DNA from: a virus
Length of the DNA stretch: 32,732 bases
Strand: one strand, 5' to 3'
Virus record (IMG/VR): IMGVR_UViG_3300042505_000668
Coordinates: 1-32,732 of that record
The translations under genes were made by a program, and so were the position numbers. This document shows positions 22,809-30,243 of this stretch, piece by piece (position 1 is the stretch's first letter; each line of letters begins with the position of its first letter). The notes beneath the pieces are model-generated. The model had not been told where the DNA came from and did no database searches. It saw nothing but the letters and a program-made list of their open reading frames with translations.

Positions 22809-23299
22809 AAAAAAAGCATTGAACCAAGTGCAACATCTAAAGGCATATACTTTAAAACTTCTGCCATATCTTGCGAATCTTTGTTGTATTCTTCAATAGT
22901 ATACAAAGACTTTGTTTTGTTTTTAATCGGTCTGTAAAGCACCGCCATAGCTTTGTGTAATGTTTGCGTGTCGCTTAAATAACTTTCCAAATCGATATAC
23001 TCCCCAGAAGTAATATCTTCTAACTTCGGTATGAATCCAAACTCATAAACCCCTAACTTAAACGTGTTAGTTAGTTTTGGTTTTTGTTTTAATAAATTAT
23101 TTAAATGCGTCAATATTTCGCTTACTTCTGCTATTCTAATTCTTGCAACATCTTTTAATTCTATGTTACAAAATATTTCAATTGTCTTTTGATTAACAAA
23201 ATCACTTGGCTCATTATTTGAAATTAACTTCTCAAACCTTTGATATTGATAAAGAGTTATTTCGTTTAGTGTTTCAGGAATGGTAATATTAATTTTCAT
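22625..23299 (-). CDS. Tail assembly chaperone, unshifted product (gpG-like)
   Basis: A 224-residue protein beginning MKINITIPETLNEITLYQYQ, like other chaperones of this class. Residues 1-164 are shared with the frameshift product. Residues 165-224 (WTLLNDCVSGLADFIQ onwards) are specific to the unshifted frame and overlap 184 bases of the -1 frame. It starts 5 bases after late motif copy 4 and heads the tail operon. A homopolymer sequencing error that merges both frames into one gene is the alternative to programmed shifting. Confidence 0.75.
   Translation of the reverse strand: MKINITIPETLNEITLYQYQRFEKLISNNEPSDFVNQKTIEIFCNIELKDVARIRIAEVSEILTHLNNLLKQKPKLTNTFKLGVYEFGFIPKLEDITSGEYIDLESYLSDTQTLHKAMAVLYRPIKNKTKSLYTIEEYNKDSQDMAEVLKYMPLDVALGSMLFFWTLLNDCVSGLADFIQNEVEQSEQAKNILEKNGVGINHSMQQLKEMYSNLMPLQEFPSHN
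22807..22816 (-). promoter_or_regulatory. -1 ribosomal frameshift slippery site
   Basis: The minus strand reads C followed by nine T and GG. In the zero frame this is CTT TTT TTT TGG; it contains the ideal heptamer T-TTT-TTT. A -1 slip changes the next codon from TGG to TTG and enters the 84-residue conserved frame. No strong downstream stem was identified by eye. Confidence 0.7.
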
Positions 23300-23304
23300 A
23301 TTCT

Positions 23305-23338
23305 TTTATTTAAAAACAAGGTTTTAGGTTTTTTGTAT
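23305..23338 (-). promoter_or_regulatory. Late-gene bipartite motif, copy 4
   Basis: The minus strand reads CTTGTTTTTAAATAAA (23305-23320), with an ATACAAAAA box whose C lies at 23335, 15 bases upstream. The chaperone ATG is 5 bases downstream. A terminator at 23348-23369 ends the packaging transcript just before it. Confidence 0.6.
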
Positions 23339-23347
23339 AAAGTAAAA

Positions 23348-23369
23348 AAGCAATTCGTTAAGATTGCTT
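23348..23369 (-). terminator. Intrinsic terminator after the packaging genes
   Basis: On the minus strand AAGCAAT and ATTGCTT form a 7-bp stem with an 8-base loop followed by further T. The stop codon of the 58-residue gene lies in the loop. It precedes late motif copy 4. Confidence 0.75.
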
Positions 23370-23534
23370 ACTTTTAATTATTTCTACATTATCAAATCTT
23401 ATATTTTCATATTCTTTATTTATATCTAATTCTAAAAAAACAAGATACCTGTTATATATTTTTTCCGAAACTATTATAGATTTATTGCTGCCTATCATTT
23501 TAGATAGTTCGTTTATTATTGTATAATCTTTCAT
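23358..23534 (-). CDS. Small hypothetical protein (58 aa)
   Basis: The ATG at 23534 opens 58 codons (MKDYTIINELSKMIGSNKSI, then a charged tail) ending in TAA within the terminator loop. It follows the stop of the 52-residue gene by 5 bases. No motif is recognised. Confidence 0.55.
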   Translation of the reverse strand: MKDYTIINELSKMIGSNKSIIVSEKIYNRYLVFLELDINKEYENIRFDNVEIIKSKQS

Positions 23535-23539
23535 AATTT

Positions 23540-23698
23540 TTATATTTGATTTGTTGCTTGTTGGTATGCTTGAATTAATTTTTTAATCTCGCCCACGTTT
23601 CTTGGTAAGTTTATTTTAATTTGTCTACCTGTTTTTTTGAGTAGATATATTTCAACTACTGCAATCATTTGTCCGTATGTAGGTTGATTAGTAGACAT
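23540..23698 (-). CDS. Small basic hypothetical protein (52 aa)
   Basis: The ATG at 23698 opens 52 codons (MSTNQPTYGQMIAVVEIYLL, then KKTGRQIKINLPRNVGEIKK). It overlaps the end of the terminase gene by 11 bases. Its strand-helix pattern with a GRQIKINLP segment looks like a real folded small protein. Function is unknown. Confidence 0.6.
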   Translation of the reverse strand: MSTNQPTYGQMIAVVEIYLLKKTGRQIKINLPRNVGEIKKLIQAYQQATNQI

Positions 23699-24848
23699 AG
23701 TAATTACCTTTGTTTGGTGTTCCTATTGATTCCATTTCGTGATACCTAAAAGCATCTATTGCGTGGTTAAAATTATCAATAGGTTTATTTAATTTAGCAC
23801 CCGTTTTTTTATCTTTATCCCAAGAGTATTTTCTTAACTCGTTAATTAAATTAGTACTTGACTTTGTAATTAAATACTCTTGTTCCTGCATAACTTGAAT
23901 ACCAAAGTTAATACTATCAGTACCTTTACGAACTGCTCTTGCATTAATTCCAAATGCTTTTAATTCCGCTATTGATTTTGGTTCTGCACTATCACAATAA
24001 CAATCTTCTTGCGTTTTAATAAACTTTGCTATCTGACTATTTGATAATTCTTTTTGGTAACATATTTCGTTTATGATTCTTTTATCATTCCATTTGTAAA
24101 CTTCAACTATTGCGGTTGGATCATTTGAATATCCAAAGTCAAGACCATAACCTAAAAGTCTTGCATCATTTGGTAATACATCAATAGTTTGCCAATTGTT
24201 AAAAATAACTCCCTCAAGTGTACCTATCTGCCCAAGTCCGTAAACATTGTACCAATTATCCCAATATGCAGAAGTCTTTGCTTTCTCTTTTGCTTTTAAA
24301 ATAAAATTTAGAGCAGATTCAGGACAAGCCTCGTTATCTAAATAATTAACAATTATAAAATCAACATCGTTATCATCTTTTAATTCAGTATGAAACCAAA
24401 ACTCGTTGACAGGATTCCAATCTAAATAAACGCCTTTCTTTGTTCTTGATGCCAATTCTGTATAAGCGTGAAATGTCATATTATTAGCTTCATTCATATA
24501 AAGATAATCACGCCTTGCACCTCTTAATTTTGAATCATTATCCGCACTAAAAAATTCTATTTGAGAACCATTTGCAAAAGTATATTTAAAATCGGTTGCG
24601 TTCCATCGGCTATCAACAAAACGCCCCGTTTCAATCATTATCTTTTTAAAGTCTTTCATTGCACCACGTTTAAGATGTGGTATTGATTCCGCTACAACTG
24701 ATATTTCAGTAAGTTTTGTTTTCGTAGCTATATCAATTAAAATAGGAAGCACCGCAAAAGTTTTACCTGCTGAAGTGCCTCCTTGTATTCCTTTGACAAA
24801 TTTTGTCAAATTTAATATCTTATTTATTACTGTTGTTCTAACAAACAT
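23688..24848 (-). CDS. terL: Terminase large subunit
   Basis: A 386-residue DNA-packaging motor. The ATPase domain has Walker A GGTSAGKT (23-30) and Walker B LYMNE (116-120, catalytic Glu120). The RNase H-fold nuclease domain has a likely acidic triad at Asp237 (GYGLDFGYSND), Asp286 (CYCDSAEP) and Asp365 (NHAIDAFRYH). The length is at the short end for the family. The start overlaps the stop of the small subunit by one base. It cuts concatemeric phage DNA and drives it into the procapsid through the portal. Confidence 0.95.
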   Translation of the reverse strand: MFVRTTVINKILNLTKFVKGIQGGTSAGKTFAVLPILIDIATKTKLTEISVVAESIPHLKRGAMKDFKKIMIETGRFVDSRWNATDFKYTFANGSQIEFFSADNDSKLRGARRDYLYMNEANNMTFHAYTELASRTKKGVYLDWNPVNEFWFHTELKDDNDVDFIIVNYLDNEACPESALNFILKAKEKAKTSAYWDNWYNVYGLGQIGTLEGVIFNNWQTIDVLPNDARLLGYGLDFGYSNDPTAIVEVYKWNDKRIINEICYQKELSNSQIAKFIKTQEDCYCDSAEPKSIAELKAFGINARAVRKGTDSINFGIQVMQEQEYLITKSSTNLINELRKYSWDKDKKTGAKLNKPIDNFNHAIDAFRYHEMESIGTPNKGNYYVY

Positions 24849-25264
24849 TACTTATCAGGAAATAAAGGTTGTTCAGTTACAATTGTATTTTCTTGTCTTT
24901 CTACTAAATTATTTAATCGTTGTGTAATAGATGGATTGTAGATTCCAGCCATACCTCCCTCGATTTGGTCTGTTCTAACTGCCTTACGTATACGTGAACA
25001 GATAGTTTGATAATCTGTATATCTTTGTTCAGTATTAGCAAAATATTGGCTTAAATCACTTATAATTTCGTTATCAAAACACCAACATTCAAAACCATCT
25101 ATTGTTAATGGTCTTTCTTTAGTTCTATAAACCATTTCTGCATCTTTGCCTACATAGTCCTGAACTTTAATAGGATTTTCTTTAACCCATTTTTTATAGG
25201 TTTCAAAATACTCCCACATCTTTTCAGGTGTTTCTATATTTTTTGTTCCTTTAGGTCTTGCCAT
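24848..25264 (-). CDS. terS: Terminase small subunit
   Basis: A 138-residue protein starting MARPKGTKNIETPEKMWEYF, typical of small terminase subunits of Bacteroidota phages. It continues with VGKDAEMVYRTKERPLTIDG and a C-terminal AGIYNPSITQRLNNLVERQE, the part that usually forms the oligomerisation helix. It recognises the packaging site and activates TerL, which it directly precedes with a one-base overlap. Confidence 0.85.
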   Translation of the reverse strand: MARPKGTKNIETPEKMWEYFETYKKWVKENPIKVQDYVGKDAEMVYRTKERPLTIDGFECWCFDNEIISDLSQYFANTEQRYTDYQTICSRIRKAVRTDQIEGGMAGIYNPSITQRLNNLVERQENTIVTEQPLFPDK

Positions 25265-25454
25265 TTTTTCTCATTTCTTTAGTAGTATATTCTAATTTTA
25301 ACACAATTCTATCATTATTTAAATCAGTAAAGTTAACTTGCGTTGTACTTAAATCTTCGTTATCCATTTTACCTGACTTAATATAAGTTATAAAATCCTC
25401 TAATACTTTAATAGAGTTTTCTTTAAACCTATCTTTATCAATATTATTTTTCAT
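25251..25454 (-). CDS. Small hypothetical protein (67 aa)
   Basis: I chose the ATG at 25454 (MKNNIDKDRF) rather than an upstream in-frame start deeper inside the previous gene; the overlap is then 11 bases. The product is charged, with a helix (SIKVLEDFITYIKSGKMDNE) and a beta segment (RIVLKLEYTTKEMRK). Its end overlaps TerS by 14 bases. Function is unknown. Confidence 0.6.
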   Translation of the reverse strand: MKNNIDKDRFKENSIKVLEDFITYIKSGKMDNEDLSTTQVNFTDLNNDRIVLKLEYTTKEMRKNGKT

Positions 25455-25821
25455 TTGTTTGCACCTCGTAAACACGCTCAATTTCTCTTATCATATCACG
25501 CCAACAAGAACCACAAGAAGTTGTCTTAAAATCAATGCTAAAGACTTCCTTGTAAATAATCTTTAAACGTTCCTGACTTTTGATTGTAAGTTGTTCAGGT
25601 TTGGTTGGTAAGAAATCAGTTAACCAAGTGATGTTATCATCTGAAATGCAGTTTGGTTGTCTGTAACTCCAAAGTTTGTTAAGTGCGTCTTTACGTTCAT
25701 TACATCCGCAGTCTATTCCTGTTACTTCTGAAATCTTATCTACGACTGCTTTTATACCTGTTGCAGTTGTGATTTGTTCTATTGTGTCGCCAAGTCCTTT
25801 AGCTTTTCTACCTCTTGCCAT
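25444..25821 (-). CDS. Hypothetical protein with two cysteine pairs (125 aa)
   Basis: A 125-residue protein starting MARGRKAKGLGDTIEQITTA. It carries GIDCGCNERKDALNKLW (Cys38, Cys40) and TTSCGSCWRDMI (Cys103, Cys106). The two pairs could bind one zinc ion. A CGC-xR-LN segment recurs in small phage proteins near packaging or tail genes, but no function is known to me. It lies just before the terminase genes. Confidence 0.7.
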   Translation of the reverse strand: MARGRKAKGLGDTIEQITTATGIKAVVDKISEVTGIDCGCNERKDALNKLWSYRQPNCISDDNITWLTDFLPTKPEQLTIKSQERLKIIYKEVFSIDFKTTSCGSCWRDMIREIERVYEVQTNEK

Positions 25822-25832
25822 TTGTTATAATT

Positions 25833-25988
25833 TTATGTTAATTCAATTGGTATAACCAAATCATTTTTAAATTTATTAAATTCAATTTTTGTCATAATTC
25901 CATTAGAATATTCACATTCGTAATACAAACGCCCTTGTGAATCATCTTGTATTAATTTTACTGATTTTAAATAATATTTATTTTCCAT
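25833..25988 (-). CDS. Small hypothetical protein (51 aa)
   Basis: The ATG at 25988 opens 51 codons (MENKYYLKSVKLIQDDSQGR, then LYYECEYSNG and a helical end) finishing in TAA at 25833. The beta-hairpin pattern and the compact fit between the sigma-like gene (5-base gap) and the 125-residue gene (11-base gap) support it. Confidence 0.6.
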   Translation of the reverse strand: MENKYYLKSVKLIQDDSQGRLYYECEYSNGIMTKIEFNKFKNDLVIPIELT

Positions 25989-25993
25989 ATTTT

Positions 25994-26482
25994 TTATTTT
26001 AAATTGTTATAATCTTCTTGAAATAATTCTCTTAATTTTTTCTTGTGTGCTTTTAGCGAATGAAATATACTCACAAAACTTATGCCAGTTTCTTTTGCTA
26101 ATTTACGCATAGATATATCGTTATCCCTATAAATTGTGAATAGCTTTTTATCGTACATATCCCAACTATTTACTTCGGCTTCGCATTTGGTTCTGAACTT
26201 ATACCATTCAATTTCGTAATTCTCATCAAAATCATCTTCTATTGGTGTATCAATTAATTCTTCTGTCCCAAATTTATTGTAGAATTGGGACAAATATACG
26301 GAACGAATAACAATAAATAAATAACCTTTGTTTAGTTTACCATTTGTAAAGCATTTTTCTTCGCTTGAATACTGATGTAATTTTAAATATACTTCTGAAA
26401 CTATATCTTCGCAATAAGACCTATCAAATATCTTTGCATATTCGATTAGTTGTTTATGGTGTTGAAATAGTTTCTCTAACAT
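25994..26482 (-). CDS. Sigma-70-like protein, candidate late-gene regulator
   Basis: A 162-residue protein with the layout of a small sigma factor. Residues 20-80 resemble region 2 (CEDIVSEVYLKLHQYSSE, then GYLFIVIRSVYLSQFYNKFG). Residues about 112-155 resemble a region 4 helix-turn-helix (NDISMRKLAKETGISFVSIF and HSLKAHKKKLRELF). The middle is an acidic linker. It lies between replication and packaging genes, where many phages place their late activator. It probably directs host RNA polymerase to late promoters; the four late motifs are candidate targets. Confidence 0.7.
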   Translation of the reverse strand: MLEKLFQHHKQLIEYAKIFDRSYCEDIVSEVYLKLHQYSSEEKCFTNGKLNKGYLFIVIRSVYLSQFYNKFGTEELIDTPIEDDFDENYEIEWYKFRTKCEAEVNSWDMYDKKLFTIYRDNDISMRKLAKETGISFVSIFHSLKAHKKKLRELFQEDYNNLK

Positions 26483-26567
26483 TTTATTTTAAATAAATCA
26501 GGAATAGCCAAACCTGAATTAATAACTTTAAATATATAAGCCATTGTAAGAACGTTGCTATTTTTAA

Positions 26568-26575
26568 CAAATATA
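26568..26575 (-). promoter_or_regulatory. Bacteroidota-type -7 promoter element before the sigma-like gene
   Basis: The minus strand reads TATATTTG, 85 bases before the sigma-like start. No clear -33 box lies upstream. The leader holds a weak 5-bp inverted repeat TCAGG...CCTGA (26498-26517). It would start the packaging transcript separately from replication. Confidence 0.45.
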
Positions 26576-26585
26576 GTAATTTATT

Positions 26586-26843
26586 TTAAACTATCACTTT
26601 TTCGAAGCTAAAAAAATTATCAACATAATCAATTTCAATATTAAAACCCTCTTGCAAATGTGTTTTATCTGTGTAACGATATTCTAAAACCCAATGCCAA
26701 TGCTCTGACTTATCAATCCTTTTTGAAGGTTTGCGAGTTTCTTTTACTACTCCGATTAATCGGAATGGTCTTTGACTTGGTGCAGTTTGATTTCTTAAAT
26801 CTGTGTATATCTTTGAACCTTTAACAATGTAAAATAATTTCAT
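26586..26843 (-). CDS. Hypothetical protein (85 aa)
   Basis: An 85-residue beta-rich protein starting MKLFYIVKGSKIYTDLRNQT. It contains RPFRLIGVVKETRKPSKRID and HWHWVLEYRYTDKTH. It overlaps the NinG-like gene by 4 bases and is the last gene of the replication operon. No family is recognised. Confidence 0.65.
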   Translation of the reverse strand: MKLFYIVKGSKIYTDLRNQTAPSQRPFRLIGVVKETRKPSKRIDKSEHWHWVLEYRYTDKTHLQEGFNIEIDYVDNFFSFEKVIV

Positions 26844-27373
26844 TTTAATTCTTTTATTTTTTGTTTATAGATTGCAATAAGTTCTTTTACCTCATCTACG
26901 CTTAATTTAAGCGGTTTGTGTCGCATTTCTAATAGTTCGCTATATTCTTTATCACTTATAACATTTTGAAGTCTTAAATCGTATTCTTTTACGTTTCCGT
27001 GTTTATGTAGGTTACATTCTACGCATTGCCCGTGTACGTTGTTTTCATTAAATCTTAAATTTGGATATGCTCCAACAGAAAAAAAATGCCCAGCGTGAAA
27101 AGTTTTACCTAAATTTTTACCACACGAAATGCAAGGTTTAAGTTTGTCTCTTTGGCGTATGTAAGTATTAAAAACTTTCTGCAAGATATTTAGATAATCA
27201 GACTTTGACATTAATTTTATTTTGATTTCTTTTTTTTCTTGCTTCCAATTTTTAGCGTTTTGCTTTTTCATATACTCTATTGAGCAGCTAATCGAACAGA
27301 CAATTTGAGTACTGTTTTTAGGTGTAAACTTATCTTTGCACACTAAACATTTTCTTTCGTATATCTTAAGCAT
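26840..27373 (-). CDS. ninG: NinG/Rap-like recombination nuclease
   Basis: A 177-residue protein. The N-terminus has two cysteine pairs (Cys9/Cys12 and Cys26/Cys30) forming a zinc finger. A basic helix follows. The core carries CISC (81-84), HAGHFFSVGAYPNLRFNENN (93-112) and CVECNLHKHGN (117-127). This fits the lambda NinG (Rap) family, HNH-like nucleases that trim branched recombination intermediates. It overlaps the upstream gene by 8 bases and works in the same module as ERF and the SSB-like protein. Confidence 0.88.
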   Translation of the reverse strand: MLKIYERKCLVCKDKFTPKNSTQIVCSISCSIEYMKKQNAKNWKQEKKEIKIKLMSKSDYLNILQKVFNTYIRQRDKLKPCISCGKNLGKTFHAGHFFSVGAYPNLRFNENNVHGQCVECNLHKHGNVKEYDLRLQNVISDKEYSELLEMRHKPLKLSVDEVKELIAIYKQKIKELK

Positions 27374-27710
27374 TTCTTTTTTCTGATTTTAAAAATGATA
27401 TGTTTGTACGAATTGCATCGGAGCATCTATAACCTGAATCCATTATCCTACGCAATAAATATAATTCAGGCACTTCTACTTCTGCAAAATTTAAAGCTCT
27501 ATTAACTGTCATCTTTTTATCAGTTGTGAGTTCATAAATTATATTTTCGTATTTCTTTTTAAATATAGCACGTTCACTTTCTAAATAGAATAAAGTTGTG
27601 TTTATCTTTTGAAGTAAAAAGTTAAGACTTTCGCCATCGTTTAGACTTACATCGTCATACGCTTGTATGTAGCTTGTAAGGTTTTCAAGTGTTTTTTCAA
27701 AGTTTGTCAT
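27366..27710 (-). CDS. Hypothetical helical protein (114 aa)
   Basis: A 114-residue helical protein starting MTNFEKTLENLTSYIQAYDD. It contains KMTVNRALNFAEVEVPELYL and MDSGYRCSDAIRTNISFL. It lies between primase-helicase and ninG with short spacing on both sides. A replication accessory role is suggested by position only. Confidence 0.65.
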   Translation of the reverse strand: MTNFEKTLENLTSYIQAYDDVSLNDGESLNFLLQKINTTLFYLESERAIFKKKYENIIYELTTDKKMTVNRALNFAEVEVPELYLLRRIMDSGYRCSDAIRTNISFLKSEKRNA

Positions 27711-27719
27711 AGTGTTATT

Positions 27720-29519
27720 TTAAAATGGTACTTCAGAATTTTCATCATAAGAATTTCCAAAAGCATCAACTGGATTTATAAATGGTAAATTTTCTTTTTC
27801 TTGTATTGGTTCGTTTTTTAAAAGTAAATTATTTGTTTGTATTTTTGTATCTACTTCATAATATCTACCAGAAGGAATATGATAATTAAATTCTAACTCT
27901 TTGCCTATTTCTCCCTGAAAAGAATATTTTGTTTTTAAGTTTGTAAAAGTAGTATAATTTTCATCTCCAAAGTATCTATAAATACAAAATCCATCATGTG
28001 TTTGATTTCTAAAGTCAGCAGAACCAGCAACATCATAAAGACTTGGTTTTTCATAAATACCTTTATCATTCTTTTTCATCTTTGTAGGGTGTGCAATTAC
28101 AATAATTAAAACGTTATTTTGTTGTGCAAATTGCGTTAACCTTGAAAGTGTAATACCTATATTCTCACGTTCACTTTTATTGCCTGTAAATTCTACTTTG
28201 TTCCATGCATCAACTACAAATATATTAATTCCAAATGAAATTATTTGCTCTTTAAACTTTTCAAATAACCAATCCCAATTTGCAAACTCTCCAGCTTCTG
28301 GACTTGTTAAATATATTTTTTGGTTTGCCCATTCATGAAATTGTTTTATTTCTTCTTTGCTTACTCTTTCAGTTCCTTGCACATCGTAAAAATAATTTTT
28401 ACCAATAACTTTTTGAACAAATGTTGAGTAATGTAATTCCATAGGTTGATGTTCTGGACTAAAGAAACTTGCTTTTAAATCGTTTTCTAAAACATAATTT
28501 AAAACTAACCATTCCGTAAAGTTTGATTTACCATGTGAAGGAATACCAGTACCAATACACAAATGACCAAACATTAATTTAAAAATGTTGTTTAATCCTT
28601 TCATGCTTTCATTTTTCAATTCTAAACAATTTGGTAAACCTCCATCGTATAAATCAATCATTTTATCATATAAATCTTCACTTGTAAAAGTTCCGCTTAC
28701 AGGATATTTTTTTGTATTGTAAATTGATTTATTTAAAACTCCAATTTTTAAATCGTCGTTTGCATCTTTACCATCAAATATAACTCTTTCACATCTAAAA
28801 CGCCCCAAACGTTGTGCTATCTTTTCAGCTACATTGTTTCCACTTTCATCATTATCAGTTGCAATATAAAAACGTTTTATTTCTTTTAAATACTTTTCAG
28901 AATTTAACCAGTAGTTATCATTATCGTTTGCACCATTTGGAATAGATATTGCGTTTTTAATTCCTATTTCGTAAAGTGCAAGTACATCAAATTCTCCTTC
29001 AACAATGTACGCTTCATCTTCTCCAATAATTGAATTTATATTGTAAAAAATTGGTTTACCATTTTTAGATTGTGTGAATTTTTTATCTCCTGAACGATAT
29101 TTTTTATTTACAAGTGTATCACTTTCAAAATAGTTGAAAACAACATTACTAACTTCTTTGTTTAAACTCGGTTGATAATATTTTTCTTCTGTAATGTTAA
29201 AATGATTTAAAGTGTATTGATTTATTTTACGTTCAGTTTCGCACCACTTAACCAATTTATCAGAAAGTTTAGTATAATTTTTCCATTCTTGACTTGGTAA
29301 TGTATAATTGTTTTTTACAATTGATTTTTCTACACTATCACGAAAAAATAAAGCACTACAACCATCGTTAAAACATTTTGCCGTTCCGTTATTATGCCAA
29401 ACAGTTAAACTCTTATCTGATTTGTTTTTTCTACCATCATGACATGCTGGACATTTTATCTTTTCAGTTCCTGATGATTTCTTTAATTGAAGTAAATCCC
29501 AATTTTGTATATTTGCCAT
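27720..29519 (-). CDS. Bifunctional primase-helicase (T7 gp4-like)
   Basis: A 599-residue replication enzyme. The N-terminal zinc ribbon uses Cys23, Cys26, Cys49 and Cys54. A TOPRIM fold follows, with VEGEFD (173-178) and TDNDESG (221-227). The C-terminal RecA-like helicase domain has Walker A GIPSHGKSN (325-333), Walker B FVVDAW (434-439) and a following HPTK motif (477-480). This matches the T7 gp4/Twinkle class, which makes RNA primers and unwinds DNA at the fork. No DNA polymerase is encoded, so the phage should use the host polymerase. It follows the winged-helix gene by two bases. Confidence 0.92.
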   Translation of the reverse strand: MANIQNWDLLQLKKSSGTEKIKCPACHDGRKNKSDKSLTVWHNNGTAKCFNDGCSALFFRDSVEKSIVKNNYTLPSQEWKNYTKLSDKLVKWCETERKINQYTLNHFNITEEKYYQPSLNKEVSNVVFNYFESDTLVNKKYRSGDKKFTQSKNGKPIFYNINSIIGEDEAYIVEGEFDVLALYEIGIKNAISIPNGANDNDNYWLNSEKYLKEIKRFYIATDNDESGNNVAEKIAQRLGRFRCERVIFDGKDANDDLKIGVLNKSIYNTKKYPVSGTFTSEDLYDKMIDLYDGGLPNCLELKNESMKGLNNIFKLMFGHLCIGTGIPSHGKSNFTEWLVLNYVLENDLKASFFSPEHQPMELHYSTFVQKVIGKNYFYDVQGTERVSKEEIKQFHEWANQKIYLTSPEAGEFANWDWLFEKFKEQIISFGINIFVVDAWNKVEFTGNKSERENIGITLSRLTQFAQQNNVLIIVIAHPTKMKKNDKGIYEKPSLYDVAGSADFRNQTHDGFCIYRYFGDENYTTFTNLKTKYSFQGEIGKELEFNYHIPSGRYYEVDTKIQTNNLLLKNEPIQEKENLPFINPVDAFGNSYDENSEVPF

Positions 29520-29521
29520 AA

Positions 29522-30241
29522 TTAAAATGCTAAACCTGAATCACGAATACCACCAGTAGGTTTTCTATATCCAGAAGTTAAACTATCTTTTTTTGGTTCT
29601 TTTTCTAACCATTTTTTAGCCGTCAAATATAAAGATTTATATTTTTTATTATCCTTATAATTTTCAATACTATCTAAAATTGAATCAATAGTTTTAATAT
29701 CGTAATCAATTTTTAATTTTTCTACCTCATCAATTGAAATAGATAAATGAACAAAAGAACGGTATGTATTTTTTTCTTTATCTTCTAATTCTAATTCTTC
29801 TTCTAATTCTTCTTCTACTTCATATTTAGAAACCATTCCGTAATGGTTTAAAAGGCTTTCAAACCCTTTAATAGGATTGTCTTTAGATAAATTTAAAGTA
29901 TTATCTTTCAATTCGTTAGGTAATTCATTATAAATATCAATAGCACTTTTTTTCATATTAGTGTTATAATTTTGATGTTTCATAAAATTAACTAATATAA
30001 TGTGATTTTTAATATACTTAACCTTTGAAAGCCTTTCAAACTCTTTTAAAGACTTTTCAATTATATCTTTATTCAATCCAGTATCAAAAGAAATCTTTTT
30101 AATTGAAACCTCATAAATTCCTAACATATTTGTTTTATCATTTGTAATTAAATATAAAAATAATAACTTTTCACTTGGTGTTAAATCCTCTATAAAAGGG
30201 TCTGACCAAAAAGCGGTAGATACACTTCTTAATTTACTCAT
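29522..30241 (-). CDS. Winged-helix replication protein (initiator or helicase loader)
   Basis: A 239-residue protein. Residues 1-95 (FWSDPFIEDLTPSEKLLFLY, then KISFDTGLNKDIIEKSLKEF) form a winged-helix domain typical of phage replication proteins related to DnaD/gpO. The middle has a low-complexity acidic stretch (EVEEELEEELELEDKEKN). The C-terminal part (KKYKSLYLTAKKWLEKEPKK) resembles the end of DnaD-like proteins. It probably binds the origin and loads the downstream helicase. Confidence 0.7.
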   Translation of the reverse strand: MSKLRSVSTAFWSDPFIEDLTPSEKLLFLYLITNDKTNMLGIYEVSIKKISFDTGLNKDIIEKSLKEFERLSKVKYIKNHIILVNFMKHQNYNTNMKKSAIDIYNELPNELKDNTLNLSKDNPIKGFESLLNHYGMVSKYEVEEELEEELELEDKEKNTYRSFVHLSISIDEVEKLKIDYDIKTIDSILDSIENYKDNKKYKSLYLTAKKWLEKEPKKDSLTSGYRKPTGGIRDSGLAF

Positions 30242-30243
30242 AA

